DNA of 62,877 bases from JABCPE02 sp963516675 (GTDB taxonomy: Bacteria > Bacteroidota > Bacteroidia > Flavobacteriales > Weeksellaceae), in NCBI GenBank assembly GCA_963516675.1, contig CAUQBH010000012.1, positions 1-62,877 on the forward strand, written 5' to 3'. Every line of letters begins with the position of its first letter. The first letter of the stretch is position 1. The position numbers and the translations under genes are program-made. The notes beneath the pieces were generated by a model that was not told where the DNA came from, searched no databases, and saw only the letters and a list, made by a program, of their open reading frames with translations. Positions 17,858 to 26,938 of this stretch are shown here, piece after piece.

Positions 17858-18733
17858 ATGGGTGATACACTAAAAGGGTATTTATTTGCCCTCGTTTCAG
17901 CGCTTACTTACGGAATGATTCCGCTTTTTATGATTCCACTGAAAAAATGGGGATTTTTCTCTGTGGATACCGCCTTATTTTATCGGTTTTTGATTGCGGC
18001 AATTCTAATTTTGGGATATTTGGTTTTCTACCAAAAAGAAAGCGTAAAAATCAACTTAAAAGAAGGCATTGTTTTAAGCATTTTAGGGTTTTTCTATGCT
18101 CTCTCGGCGGAGTTTCTGTTTATAGCGTATGATTTTCTGAGCCCTGGGATTGCTTCTACTATATTTTTCATTTATCCCATTATGGTTGCTCTTATTTTGG
18201 GAATATTTTTCAAAGAAAAAATAACGCTTGCTACTACCATTTCACTGGTTATCGTAGTTGTAGGAGTGGGAGTTTTGAGCATTAAAGATAATTTTGAGAT
18301 CAATTACATCGGACTTTTCGTTTCGCTATTAGGCGCATTGATGTACGCTTTATATATGATTATTGTCAATAAAACTAAAATCAATGCTTCTGGCGTGAAA
18401 GTTTCTTTTTATTCAATGGTGTTTGCGTCGCTGTTTTTCCTCGTTAAAACACTTGTTTTAGGAAATAGTGTTGTCATTCCTTCTCTGGAAATCAGCACTC
18501 ATTTGGCTTTATTCTCGCTGATAACTACGGCTTTATCGGTAGTTTCGCTGGTTTATGCCATTAAATTTATTGGTTCTACACCTACTGCCATTATGGGAGC
18601 TGTGGAGCCTGTGGTGGCCGTGATGATAAGCGTGGGACTATTTGATGAAACCCTGACTTTCTCACTGATTGCCGGCGTAATTATCATCATCTCTGGCGTT
18701 TTGATAGATGTAGTTTTCAATAAGAAAAAATAA
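17858..18733 (+). CDS. DMT superfamily EamA transporter
   Basis: A 291-residue inner-membrane protein with ten hydrophobic helices arranged as two EamA repeats of five (about residues 5-140 and 150-288). It begins GYLFALVSALTYGMIPLFM, a standard EamA start, and ends with the helix IAGVIIIISGVLIDVVF and a basic tail. EamA proteins export amino acids or other metabolites; the substrate here is not predictable. A possible -7 box TATTTTTG lies at 17794-17801. It converges with alaS at a shared terminator. Confidence 0.85.
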   Translation: MGDTLKGYLFALVSALTYGMIPLFMIPLKKWGFFSVDTALFYRFLIAAILILGYLVFYQKESVKINLKEGIVLSILGFFYALSAEFLFIAYDFLSPGIASTIFFIYPIMVALILGIFFKEKITLATTISLVIVVVGVGVLSIKDNFEINYIGLFVSLLGALMYALYMIIVNKTKINASGVKVSFYSMVFASLFFLVKTLVLGNSVVIPSLEISTHLALFSLITTALSVVSLVYAIKFIGSTPTAIMGAVEPVVAVMISVGLFDETLTFSLIAGVIIIISGVLIDVVFNKKK

Positions 18734-18734
18734 G

Positions 18735-18762
18735 AAAAAGCTCCTTCAAAAAGGAGCTTTTT
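18735..18762 (+). terminator. Bidirectional terminator between the EamA gene and alaS
   Basis: AAAAAGCTCCTT / AAGGAGCTTTTT with a CAAA loop; good T-runs on both strands. Confidence 0.8.
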
Positions 18763-18766
18763 CTTT

Positions 18767-21364
18767 TTATAGTTCTAATGCTTTTTTCTCTGCATTGGCT
18801 AGGCCGTCTAGGTTTTTACCGCCCGCAGTCGCAAAGCCTGGGTTTCCACCGCCGCCACCTTGGATTTCTTTCGCAAGGTCTTTCACGATGTTTCCTGCAT
18901 GATATTTATCCTCTATATCAGCCGAAATCCCTACCGTAAGCATCGGTTTTTCTCCAGCATCAGAAAGGATAACAACCACAGACTGCGGAACTTCTTTTTT
19001 CAGCTGGAAGACAATATCTTTCACTGTTCCTGCATCTAGAGATGTTCTTTTTACCAAAAGTTTTTTGTCTCCTTTGTCTAGGAAATCGTTCTTCCAGTTT
19101 TGGATTTCTCCTTTTGCTTTTTCTTTTTTCAAAGCTTCTATTTCAGCTTTCAGAGCATTATTTTCTTCCAATAATTTTTCTACTTGTTTTACCAAATCTT
19201 TGGATTTTAGTAATTCTGAAAGTTTGTCCGCTTGTTCTTCCAAATCAGAGAAATACTGTCTCACTCTATCTCTTGTAATGGCTTCCACACGGCGAATTCC
19301 TGCTGCTACTGCTCCTTCGGAAACGATTTTGAAATACCAAATATCCGATGTATTTTTCACATGCGTTCCACCACAAAGTTCTTTACTTTCTCCAAACTGA
19401 ATCATACGAACTCTGTCTCCGTATTTCTCCCCAAAAAGCGCCATCGCACCAGCATCCATCGCCTGCTGCATAGTGATATTTCTATGCTCTTGAAGAGCTA
19501 TTTTCTGGTGAATGCGGTCATTTACTCTTTTTTCTACTTCGCAGATTTCCTCATCGGTCATTTTTTGGAAATGAGAAAAGTCAAATCTCAGAGACTGTGT
19601 ATCTACACGAGAACCTCTCTGCTCTACATGCGTTCCTAGAACCTCTCTAAGCGCCTGATGCAGCAAGTGCGTAGCCGAGTGATTCGCCTCTGCAAGGATT
19701 CTTCCCTTTACTTCCGCTTTCAATGGTTCATCTATATTCGTTGGTAAAGTTTCAGAAAGATGAATTATCAGATTGTTTTCTTTCTTAGTATCAATGATAT
19801 AGGTAACATCACCATTTGCAGAAACCAAAAGACCCTTGTCTCCTACCTGCCCTCCTCCTTCTGGATAAAACGGAGTGACATTAAACACCAAATGATAAAG
19901 CGTTCCGTCCTTTTGGCTTTCTACTTTTCTGTATTTAGTCACACGAACGATTCCCTCCAAAGTATCGTACCCAATGAACTCTTCCTCATCATCCTCGCGA
20001 AGAACCACCCAGTCATCAGTTTTCATCTGCGCCGCAGCACGAGAGCGTTCTTTTTGTTTTTGTAATTCCTCTTCAAAGCCTTTTTCATCCAAAGTGAAAC
20101 CTTTCTCTGTGAGGATAAGTGCCGTAAGGTCTATTGGGAAACCATAAGTGTCATACAGCTCAAACGCCTTGCTCCCTGAAATCACTTTTTCAGTTGCGTT
20201 ATTCATCATCGTATCCAGCATGAGAAGCCCTTGTTCCAGAGTTCTTAGGAATGAATTTTCCTCCTCTTTTATTACATTTTTAATCAATTCATACTGCTTG
20301 TCCAGCTCTGGGAAAGCTCCACCCATCTGCTGAGCGAGAGTAGCTACCAATTTGTAAATAAAAGGCTCTTTCTGCCCAAGGAAAGTAAATGCATAGCGGA
20401 TCGCCCTTCTCAAAATTCTTCTGATAACATATCCTGCTCCACCATTGGAAGGAAGCTGTCCATCAGCGATAGCAAAAGAAACCGCACGAATGTGGTCTAC
20501 AATCACACGAATGGCAATATCCTTTTCATCATCCAGTTTTCCTGTATATTTTTTCCCTGAAAGCTCCTCTACCTTCTCTATCAAAGGCGTGAAAACATCC
20601 GTATCATAGTTAGAAGATTTCCCCTGAAGCGCCATACAAATACGCTCAAAGCCCATCCCTGTATCCACATTCTGTTTTGGTAATTTTTCTAATGAACCTT
20701 CTGCTTTTCGGTTGAACTCCATAAATACAAGATTCCAAATCTCCACTACCTGCGGATGGTCATTATTTACCAAATCTTTTCCTGAAACTCTGGCTTTCTC
20801 TTCTTCATTTCTCAAATCCACATGAATTTCGGAACATGGTCCGCATGGTCCCTGCTCACCCATTTCCCAGAAATTATCTTTTTTGTTTCCGTTTATTATT
20901 CGGCTTTCATCGATATGTTCTTTCCAAAAATCGTATGCATCTTGGTCTCTTTCCAAGTTTTCGGAAGCATCTCCTTCGAAAATCGTTACATACAGATTTT
21001 CTTTCGGTATTTTATAAACTTCTGTCAAAAGTTCCCACGCCCAAGCAATCGCTTCTTTTTTGAAATAATCCCCAAAAGACCAGTTCCCCAGCATCTCGAA
21101 CATCGTATGGTGATAGGTATCACGCCCTACATCGTCCAAATCATTATGCTTTCCTGAAACTCTCAAACACTTTTGTGTATCGGCTACACGGACAGATTTC
21201 GGCTCTTTGTATCCGAGGAAAAAGTCCTTAAACTGAGTCATCCCCGAGTTGGAAAACATCAGTGTAGGGTCATCTTTCAAAACGATAGGTGCAGAAGGCA
21301 CTATCTCATGCTCTTTGCTTTTAAAAAATTCTAAAAATTTCTGGCGTATTTCTTTCGAAGTCAT
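18767..21364 (-). CDS. alaS: Alanyl-tRNA synthetase
   Basis: An 865-residue class II synthetase charging tRNA-Ala. The N-terminal catalytic domain starts with the family hallmark IRQKFLEFFKSKEHEIVPS. The editing domain has the metal-binding motifs HSATHLLH (about residues 558-565) and CGGTHV (about 662-667). The C-Ala domain at the end has the Gly-rich GGGGGNPGFATAGG. Length and domain order are standard. A -7 box TACTTTTG lies upstream and a long AT-rich gap follows on the promoter side. Confidence 0.97.
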   Translation of the reverse strand: MTSKEIRQKFLEFFKSKEHEIVPSAPIVLKDDPTLMFSNSGMTQFKDFFLGYKEPKSVRVADTQKCLRVSGKHNDLDDVGRDTYHHTMFEMLGNWSFGDYFKKEAIAWAWELLTEVYKIPKENLYVTIFEGDASENLERDQDAYDFWKEHIDESRIINGNKKDNFWEMGEQGPCGPCSEIHVDLRNEEEKARVSGKDLVNNDHPQVVEIWNLVFMEFNRKAEGSLEKLPKQNVDTGMGFERICMALQGKSSNYDTDVFTPLIEKVEELSGKKYTGKLDDEKDIAIRVIVDHIRAVSFAIADGQLPSNGGAGYVIRRILRRAIRYAFTFLGQKEPFIYKLVATLAQQMGGAFPELDKQYELIKNVIKEEENSFLRTLEQGLLMLDTMMNNATEKVISGSKAFELYDTYGFPIDLTALILTEKGFTLDEKGFEEELQKQKERSRAAAQMKTDDWVVLREDDEEEFIGYDTLEGIVRVTKYRKVESQKDGTLYHLVFNVTPFYPEGGGQVGDKGLLVSANGDVTYIIDTKKENNLIIHLSETLPTNIDEPLKAEVKGRILAEANHSATHLLHQALREVLGTHVEQRGSRVDTQSLRFDFSHFQKMTDEEICEVEKRVNDRIHQKIALQEHRNITMQQAMDAGAMALFGEKYGDRVRMIQFGESKELCGGTHVKNTSDIWYFKIVSEGAVAAGIRRVEAITRDRVRQYFSDLEEQADKLSELLKSKDLVKQVEKLLEENNALKAEIEALKKEKAKGEIQNWKNDFLDKGDKKLLVKRTSLDAGTVKDIVFQLKKEVPQSVVVILSDAGEKPMLTVGISADIEDKYHAGNIVKDLAKEIQGGGGGNPGFATAGGKNLDGLANAEKKALEL

Positions 21365-21389
21365 AATTCTAATTTTTCACTAATGGTGA

Positions 21390-21397
21390 CAAAAGTA
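21390..21397 (-). promoter_or_regulatory. Putative -7 element of alaS
   Basis: TACTTTTG on the minus strand fits TANNTTTG and is 25 bases before the alaS ATG. Confidence 0.35.
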
Positions 21398-21674
21398 AGA
21401 AATTTATCGGTTTCTTTCCATTATTCTTTTTAAAAATATAGCATAAAAAAGGAATGAAAGAACGCAAAATTTGTTTTTAAAAATTCTATTTTTTTATTTA
21501 TAAATATATGAATTTGTTCGCTTTACAAAAAATTAAACAAACAAACATACATACAAATTACAAAATAAATCCTTTAAAAGATATTCATTCAAAATATTTT
21601 TATTTAATCGTAAAATTAAACAATTTATCGTAAAATTATTTTTTTATTATAAAATTTATTATTACTTTTGCTCA
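21398..21674. other. AT-rich intergenic segment with spaced direct repeats
   Basis: No open reading frame with coding character is seen. The segment is very AT-rich, with an AAACAAACAAACATACATACAAAT simple-sequence patch (about 21530-21555; the text is a description of the repeat) and the 12-base direct repeat ATCGTAAAATTA at 21607-21618 and 21627-21638, followed by a degenerate TATAAAATTTA at about 21649-21658. The 20-base spacing places the repeats on one face of the helix, as at a regulator-binding region upstream of the candidate RNA that follows. Confidence 0.4.
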
Positions 21675-21764
21675 CCCTTTTAAAAAGCCTGTTAGGCATT
21701 GCTAAAAGTAATAATTTTTTCATCATTTGTGTTTTTGCCCTCATATTTACATATGAGGGTTTTT
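21663..21764 (+). ncRNA. Candidate small RNA with own promoter box and terminator
   Basis: On the plus strand a TACTTTTG -7 box (21663-21670) is followed, with no reading frame, by a small hairpin GCCT-GTT-AGGC (about 21687-21697) and a strong terminator hairpin CCCTCATAT-TTAC-ATATGAGGG (21738-21759) with a run of T on the plus strand. No plus-strand gene precedes this terminator, so it implies a plus-strand transcript of about 85-90 bases. A 12-base perfect inverted repeat ATTATTACTTTT / AAAAGTAATAAT (21658-21669, 21704-21715) overlaps the promoter. The terminator also overlaps the end of the convergent DUF3810 gene. The class of RNA is not recognised. Confidence 0.35.
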
Positions 21765-22812
21765 ATTTGTCATGATTTATCCTTTCATAACGAACCAATA
21801 AATCCACAAAATAGCTGTAAGTAACAGCTCCTTCCTGCTGGTTTGTCTTCAAAAACAGGTCATTTGTAAATGCAAAAAATGTGTTCATCGGCCCTTGATA
21901 CTCCTCCACAAAATCTTTCTCCGCCTGATAATCTCTCTTCATTTCATCGCTGTATTGCGCTATTATTGTTTTCACAAAATCTTCATCTTCTGCAATCAAA
22001 GCCCTGAGAAGACTCTTTAAAACAAAATATTCTGTGCTGTATCTCAGCTCTGGATTTTCGGAACCAATTCCTACCAAATACCCCACAAAATTAGCCTCCT
22101 GCTCACGGGCAAACCCCAGCTGATGGGCAGACTCATGGGACAAAGTAAATGGAAGATAGGTGTGCGGCAGATGAGAATTATACTGCGCCTCTGTGCTGAA
22201 CGGATTGTAATACCCCATAACTCCCGTATAATTCATAAATCCAGAATACAAACTTGGTTTAAAATTATCAATTTCGGTAGAGATTTTATTTCCTAAAAAA
22301 GCTGGAATTCTTTTCTGCTGGGAGAGGATTTCTTTTTTTATTTTTTCTAAATCCTGAATCTGAAAAACACCTTTCCCATCCTCTTTTACAAGCGTTCTGG
22401 TATGCTTCGCTTGATGTAGATATTTCAGTGCGAGGGCTTTTATTTCTGTAATTTGTGGCTCTTTTTCATCCAAAGCCAAAACAATCGGTCGCTGAAAATA
22501 GGTCATTCCCCAAACCAACTGATAAACGAAATAAAAAACATTAAGCCCCTTCAAAAGCCGTAATAAATATGCTTTCCTCGTTTTAGAATTAAATAATTTG
22601 AAAATGCTAAAAACCAAAAGCAGCCCCAAAACAAAATAAACAAAATCCCCTAATGAAAAAGGAATTTTAGAAAAAAGGGACTGAAAAAGATATTTTTTTT
22701 GCTCAAAAAGAAAATCAACGAAATAGACCGCTCCGCTCCACCGAGAAAACAGATAAAAGAGAAGAATCTGAATAACGAACAACCCTACCCAAAATCTTCT
22801 CTTTGACAACAT
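21763..22812 (-). CDS. DUF3810 membrane protein with HExxH motif
   Basis: A 349-residue protein with three N-terminal hydrophobic segments (about residues 7-30, 50-70, 88-106) and a soluble C-terminal domain. That domain holds HESAHQLGFAREQEANFVGYL (His and Glu at about residues 229-233), an HExxH zincin signature with a downstream Glu-containing helix as in gluzincin metallopeptidases. This is the DUF3810 family of Bacteroidota, of unknown substrate. It is the second gene after an MFS sugar transporter, 20 bases apart. Confidence 0.8.
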   Translation of the reverse strand: MLSKRRFWVGLFVIQILLFYLFSRWSGAVYFVDFLFEQKKYLFQSLFSKIPFSLGDFVYFVLGLLLVFSIFKLFNSKTRKAYLLRLLKGLNVFYFVYQLVWGMTYFQRPIVLALDEKEPQITEIKALALKYLHQAKHTRTLVKEDGKGVFQIQDLEKIKKEILSQQKRIPAFLGNKISTEIDNFKPSLYSGFMNYTGVMGYYNPFSTEAQYNSHLPHTYLPFTLSHESAHQLGFAREQEANFVGYLVGIGSENPELRYSTEYFVLKSLLRALIAEDEDFVKTIIAQYSDEMKRDYQAEKDFVEEYQGPMNTFFAFTNDLFLKTNQQEGAVTYSYFVDLLVRYERINHDK

Positions 22813-22832
22813 TTTTATTTTATTTTTAATGA

Positions 22833-24272
22833 TTAAGCAGCGCCTTGTTTTTTCAAAATTTTAGGCGTTATAAATCCATAAAACGCCAAATATGCGAAAC
22901 AAAATAGCGGAATAATGTACGAAAAATGAGTGTATGAAAGTCCAAAAATTCCATTTGTTTTTTTCAAATCAAAATCACAAATTGCGCCCTGCACCAGCGG
23001 AATAATCCCACCGCCCAAAATCATCATTATCAAGAAGGAAGATGCCTTCCCTGTGTTTTTGCCAAGCCCTGTAATCGCCAAATCAAAAATAGCCGGCCAC
23101 ATAATAGAACAGAACAGACCTCCTGAAATAAAGAAATATCTCGCCGTTTCTTTGTCTGGATACACCAAGCCTAAAAGCATCATCAGAACTCCAGCCAAAC
23201 CAAAAATCATAAGGGTTTTTCCTGCGTTTTTACCGCCTAAAAAACTCATTAACACGAAAATAACTATCCAAACAGGATAAATATAAAACGAGGAAACATC
23301 TTTCCCACTGAGAATATTGGCTCCTATGATAATTGCAAAGGCAACAAACGGCACGATGAATTTTAGAACCATATTGGTAGTTTTAGAGAAATCAAATACA
23401 TTAACTCCGCCATTCCAACGGCCAATCATCAAACTCCCCCAATAAAGCGAAATAAACGGCGCTAAATTCTCCTCTAAAAGCCCCCCAAATTCCGAAGTTT
23501 GGAGCAAAGCAGGAAGATTACTCACGATAGAAACCTCTACTCCTACATAGATAAAAATTGCCAGCATCCCCATCATCAGCTGTGGGTATTTCAATATATT
23601 AAATCCTTCCTCTGCGCTTTCCTCTTGGGTTTCTTCCTCTTTTGATGGGTCTTCTATTTTAGAAAACATCAAAAACGCCACAACTAAAAGAAACGCCAAT
23701 CCTAAAATAACGAAAGGAATTTTAACATCATTCAGATTAAGGCTCGATGAAGAATTTTGATTCCCAAAAATCGCAATTCCAAGGATAATAGGACCTATCG
23801 TAGTTCCCAGCGAATTGATTCCTCCTGCCATTGTCAGACGGTGTGTTCCTGTTTCTGGACTACCCATTTTTATGGCAAGTGGATTGGCCACTATCTGCTG
23901 GACAGAAAACCCTAAACCAACTACAAACAGCGCTGTCAGAAAAATCCAATAATTATTCATAGAAGCTGCCGGCACGAACAAAAACGCCCCCATAGCTGAA
24001 ATAAAAAGCCCAAAAGCAAGAGTTTTTTTGTACCCAAATTTTTGGAGAACATCGCCCCTCATCGAAATGATAAAAAACACCAGCGAACCCACGAAATACG
24101 CCGCATAGAAAGCATTATTTACCAGCTGAGATTCTAGCTGCGAAAGCGTAAAACTGTTTTTAAATACAGGGATCAGAATATCATTACTCGCCGCCACAAA
24201 TCCCCAAAAGAAAAATACACTTATCAGTGGAATAAACTGCGACCACTTGGTTTGTTGCTCCTGCTCTTTCAT
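22833..24272 (-). CDS. FucP/GluP-type sugar MFS transporter
   Basis: A 479-residue inner-membrane transporter with 12 predicted helices. The N-terminal part has FFFWGFVAASNDILIPVFK and a QLVNNAFYAAYFVGS segment, and helix 5 region has NSLGTTIGPIILG; this is the pattern of the FucP (fucose/glucose/galactose proton symporter) family widespread in Bacteroidota. A charged insertion (about residues 210-225, Glu/Ser-rich) forms the central cytoplasmic loop. It follows plsC by only 8 bases. The sugar is not predictable, though an N-acetylglucosamine-kinase-like gene lies nearby on the other strand. Confidence 0.85.
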   Translation of the reverse strand: MKEQEQQTKWSQFIPLISVFFFWGFVAASNDILIPVFKNSFTLSQLESQLVNNAFYAAYFVGSLVFFIISMRGDVLQKFGYKKTLAFGLFISAMGAFLFVPAASMNNYWIFLTALFVVGLGFSVQQIVANPLAIKMGSPETGTHRLTMAGGINSLGTTIGPIILGIAIFGNQNSSSSLNLNDVKIPFVILGLAFLLVVAFLMFSKIEDPSKEEETQEESAEEGFNILKYPQLMMGMLAIFIYVGVEVSIVSNLPALLQTSEFGGLLEENLAPFISLYWGSLMIGRWNGGVNVFDFSKTTNMVLKFIVPFVAFAIIIGANILSGKDVSSFYIYPVWIVIFVLMSFLGGKNAGKTLMIFGLAGVLMMLLGLVYPDKETARYFFISGGLFCSIMWPAIFDLAITGLGKNTGKASSFLIMMILGGGIIPLVQGAICDFDLKKTNGIFGLSYTHFSYIIPLFCFAYLAFYGFITPKILKKQGAA

Positions 24273-24280
24273 ATCAAAAT

Positions 24281-25009
24281 TTAATTTTTTTCTATTGTTT
24301 TCAATATCATATCATAAGCCTTCTGTTTCAGGGTTTCCATATCGGTATTAGGCTCTAGTATATCATTTAAATAAACCTTCATCCTGCCAGGATATCCCTT
24401 ACTATTATCAAAAGGAAACATTTCTTTTAATCCTACAAAGGTGTAAACCACTATCTCTATCTGATGCTGCACTGCCATAGAAAAAGCTCCATTTTTAAAA
24501 TTATCCAGCACGATAGAAGTATCATCTGGAACGCCTCCCTCTGGGAAAATCACTATACTTTTTCCTTCCTTTATACGCTCTGCACACTTGGCATAGACAT
24601 CTGCCCTGCTTTTTGGGTCGCTTCTATCTACGCTTACAAACACCCTTTTGTAGATAGAGCCAAAGATAGGGATTTTTTCTAATTCTTTCTTCCCTACGAA
24701 ACAAATAGGATGCTCTGGATGCAGAATACACGGAAGCATCACATCTATCATAGAGGTATGATTGGCTATGATGATGTATTGTTTATTAGGGTCTATATTT
24801 TTTTTTGTTTCTTTTATAAAATCATACCGAAAGCCCATTCCGTAGAACATCCCGAGACACCACATTCTTATTAGTTTACTGCATTGTTTGGTATATCTGT
24901 CGTTTAACGCTAAAAAATAAACAAAAAAACCAAAAAACAGCGTCAAAACTATTCCTAAAAGCACAAACCAGCCTCGCCAGATATAAACAAGTATCTTTTT
25001 CAATATCAA
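24281..25009 (-). CDS. plsC: 1-acyl-sn-glycerol-3-phosphate acyltransferase
   Basis: A 242-residue membrane-associated acyltransferase that makes phosphatidic acid from lysophosphatidic acid. An N-terminal hydrophobic helix (about residues 12-33) is followed by the catalytic motif NHTSMID (about 83-89, His and Asp), the CFVGKKELEKIPIFG region and FPEGGVPDD (about 154-162), all in the order of the PlsC/LPLAT family. It is the first gene of a leftward group with the sugar transporter and the DUF3810 gene. Confidence 0.88.
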   Translation of the reverse strand: MILKKILVYIWRGWFVLLGIVLTLFFGFFVYFLALNDRYTKQCSKLIRMWCLGMFYGMGFRYDFIKETKKNIDPNKQYIIIANHTSMIDVMLPCILHPEHPICFVGKKELEKIPIFGSIYKRVFVSVDRSDPKSRADVYAKCAERIKEGKSIVIFPEGGVPDDTSIVLDNFKNGAFSMAVQHQIEIVVYTFVGLKEMFPFDNSKGYPGRMKVYLNDILEPNTDMETLKQKAYDMILKTIEKN

Positions 25010-25199
25010 TAATTTATCCGTTAATATTACTTTTCACCAAAACAAAAAAATATTTATTTTGGTTTAAAATCATTCATTTCGTTTTACGAAGGCAAATTTA
25101 AACTTTTAATTCATTTGAGTGAAAAAAGATTCGCCATGGATTTTGGTTAAAATTAGAAAATTATTCCTTATTTTCGTTCCCAAAAAATTACACAAAAAT

Positions 25200-26057
25200 A
25201 TGATTGCAATCGTAGATGGCGGAGCCACCAAATGTGATTGGGTTCTTTTACAGGAAAACAACAAAGAAGAGCTGCTAAAAACGCAGACCATTGGGCTAAA
25301 TCCTAATATCATAGCACATGATAAAATAGCCAACGAAATAGAAAAAAATCCAGACCTTATAAAAATCAAAAACGACCTTAAAAGCATCTATTTCTATGGT
25401 GCTGGCTGTGGTTTTGATGAAAATAAAAAAATCGTGAAAAGCGAAATCCAAAAAGTCTTCCCAAATGCAGAAATCTCTGTGCAAGAAGACCTTACAGCTG
25501 CTGCTTATGCCGCTTATCAGGGAACTCCTGCCATCGTATGTATTTTAGGAACAGGGTCTAACTCCTGCCTCTTTGATGGAGAAACTCTACACAGAGAACT
25601 CCCTTCACTAGGGCATATGCTGGGAGATGAGGGGAGCGGAAGCGCTATCGGAAAAGCTGTCGTAAGGGATTTTTTCATGAAAAAACTACCAAAAGACTTG
25701 GCTGATGAATTTGAGCAGACCTACCAGCTATCTGCAGCTCAGCTGATTCAGAAAATCTACCACTCTCCTATGGCTAACTCTTATCTAGCCTCTTTCAATA
25801 AATTCGTAGCCGAGAGGAAAAACCATCCTTACCTACAAAATCTAGTATTTCAAGAAATGAAAAGATTCTTTGAATACCATATTCTCCCTTATAAAAACTG
25901 TTTCTCTTGTGAAATCAATTTTGTGGGTTCCATTTCCTATATCTACCAAGATATTCTAAAATCTGTGGCTTCCTACTACCGACTGAATATAGGAACCATC
26001 GTACAAAAACCCATAAAAAATCTAGTAAAATACCACCAAAACTATATTTTAAAATAA
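25200..26057 (+). CDS. BadF/BadG-type ATPase, N-acetylglucosamine kinase-like
   Basis: A 285-residue cytoplasmic sugar-kinase-fold protein. It begins MIAIVDGGATKCDWVLL, the phosphate-1 motif of the ASKHA fold; phosphate-2 is CILGTGSNS (about residues 115-123), followed by GHMLGDEGSGSAIG (about 139-152). Such proteins in Bacteroidota usually phosphorylate N-acetylglucosamine or related amino sugars. A GTG at 25119 is in frame, but the 27 extra residues are basic and not family-like, so I use the ATG at 25200. It is divergent from plsC and converges with bshB1/tRNA-His. Confidence 0.8.
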   Translation: MIAIVDGGATKCDWVLLQENNKEELLKTQTIGLNPNIIAHDKIANEIEKNPDLIKIKNDLKSIYFYGAGCGFDENKKIVKSEIQKVFPNAEISVQEDLTAAAYAAYQGTPAIVCILGTGSNSCLFDGETLHRELPSLGHMLGDEGSGSAIGKAVVRDFFMKKLPKDLADEFEQTYQLSAAQLIQKIYHSPMANSYLASFNKFVAERKNHPYLQNLVFQEMKRFFEYHILPYKNCFSCEINFVGSISYIYQDILKSVASYYRLNIGTIVQKPIKNLVKYHQNYILK

Positions 26058-26063
26058 TAAAAT

Positions 26064-26097
26064 AAAAAAACACATTCCTTTTGGAATGTGTTTTTTT
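26064..26097 (+). terminator. Bidirectional terminator
   Basis: AAAAAAACACATTCC-TTTT-GGAATGTGTTTTTTT, a perfect long stem with T-runs on both strands. It ends the kinase-like gene and the bshB1/tRNA-His side. Confidence 0.85.
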
Positions 26098-26100
26098 GTG

Positions 26101-26175
26101 GGTGGCTGACCGGGATCGAACCGGCGACCTTCAGGACCACAATCTGACGCTCTAACCAACTGAGCTACAGCCACC
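26101..26175 (-). tRNA. tRNA-His (anticodon GTG)
   Basis: Cloverleaf on the minus strand with an eight-pair acceptor GGTGGCTG / CAGCCACC, giving the G-1:C73 pair unique to tRNA-His in genomic sequence. The anticodon loop is TTGTGGT (anticodon GTG) and the T-loop TTCGATC. The last pair of the anticodon stem is an A-C mismatch (A31, C39). CCA is not encoded. It lies 37 bases downstream of bshB1 and is followed by a shared terminator. Confidence 0.95.
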
Positions 26176-26212
26176 ATTATAAAGCGGTGCAAAGATAGTA
26201 ATTTTTTCTTTA

Positions 26213-26932
26213 CTACCAAATAATTCCATCAAAATTTTTAAACGCCAGCAATCGTTCACTCACAAAGCCCTCTGCATAGTCCACTCCGCTCAATCTTCCT
26301 AAGTCCTGAGCCCTATATGTGATGCTTTCCATAAAATCCTTAGTTGCAGTGTGTGTTATTGGGTCTTTGGAATTTGCATCAAACAACTGTGTTTTGTAGG
26401 CTTTACAAACTTCCACTTTCTTCTCCATAAAATCAGAAATATCCACCACAAAATCAGGCGTAATGTGTTTCCATTGGATATAATGAAAAACATGCTTTGG
26501 TCTCCACGCTTCCTGTTTTTCGCCATTATATTCTGTTTCTAATTTTCTAAGTCCAGCGAGAAAACACGCATCAGAAACGAGTTTAGAGCCCTTTGCATGG
26601 TCTGGGTGACGGTCTTCCCAAGCGTTACAAAAAACAATCTCTGGGCGGTATTTTCTAATCATCTGCACTATTCGCAACTGATATTCCTCGGAATTAACCA
26701 AAAAACCATCTTTCATTTTTAAATTTTCTCTGGCTTTTAATCCCAATAATTTTGCTGCATTGGCAGCCTCCTCATACCTTGTTTCTATGGTGCCACGGGT
26801 TCCCATTTCTCCCTGTGTAAGGTCTATGATTCCTATGCTTTTTCCTTCGGAAGCTAATTTCAAAAGTGTTCCGCCACATGCGAACTCTACATCATCAGGA
26901 TGAGCGCCTATTGCTAAAATATCTAATTTCAT
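26213..26932 (-). CDS. bshB1: Bacillithiol biosynthesis deacetylase BshB1
   Basis: A 239-residue zinc-dependent LmbE/PIG-L deacetylase that removes the acetyl group from N-acetylglucosaminyl malate in the bacillithiol pathway. The zinc motif AHPDDVEF is at residues 8-15, the second metal motif HPDH at about 107-110, and GEMGTRGTIETRYEEA and YKTQLFD are typical of BshB1. Bacillithiol is the low-molecular-weight thiol of many flavobacteria. The gene follows the PstS-like gene by 6 bases; bshA and bshC are not in the window. Confidence 0.9.
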   Translation of the reverse strand: MKLDILAIGAHPDDVEFACGGTLLKLASEGKSIGIIDLTQGEMGTRGTIETRYEEAANAAKLLGLKARENLKMKDGFLVNSEEYQLRIVQMIRKYRPEIVFCNAWEDRHPDHAKGSKLVSDACFLAGLRKLETEYNGEKQEAWRPKHVFHYIQWKHITPDFVVDISDFMEKKVEVCKAYKTQLFDANSKDPITHTATKDFMESITYRAQDLGRLSGVDYAEGFVSERLLAFKNFDGIIW

Positions 26933-26938
26933 TTTATT

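Noticed and set aside
21530..21560. AAAC/ATAC simple repeats as a CRISPR or other array
   Set aside because: The units are 4 bases long without spacers; no CRISPR-like repeat or cas gene was seen anywhere in the window.
25119..25199. In-frame GTG extension of the kinase-like gene
   Set aside because: The normal family start is MIAIVDGGATKC; the added 27 residues are not typical of the family.
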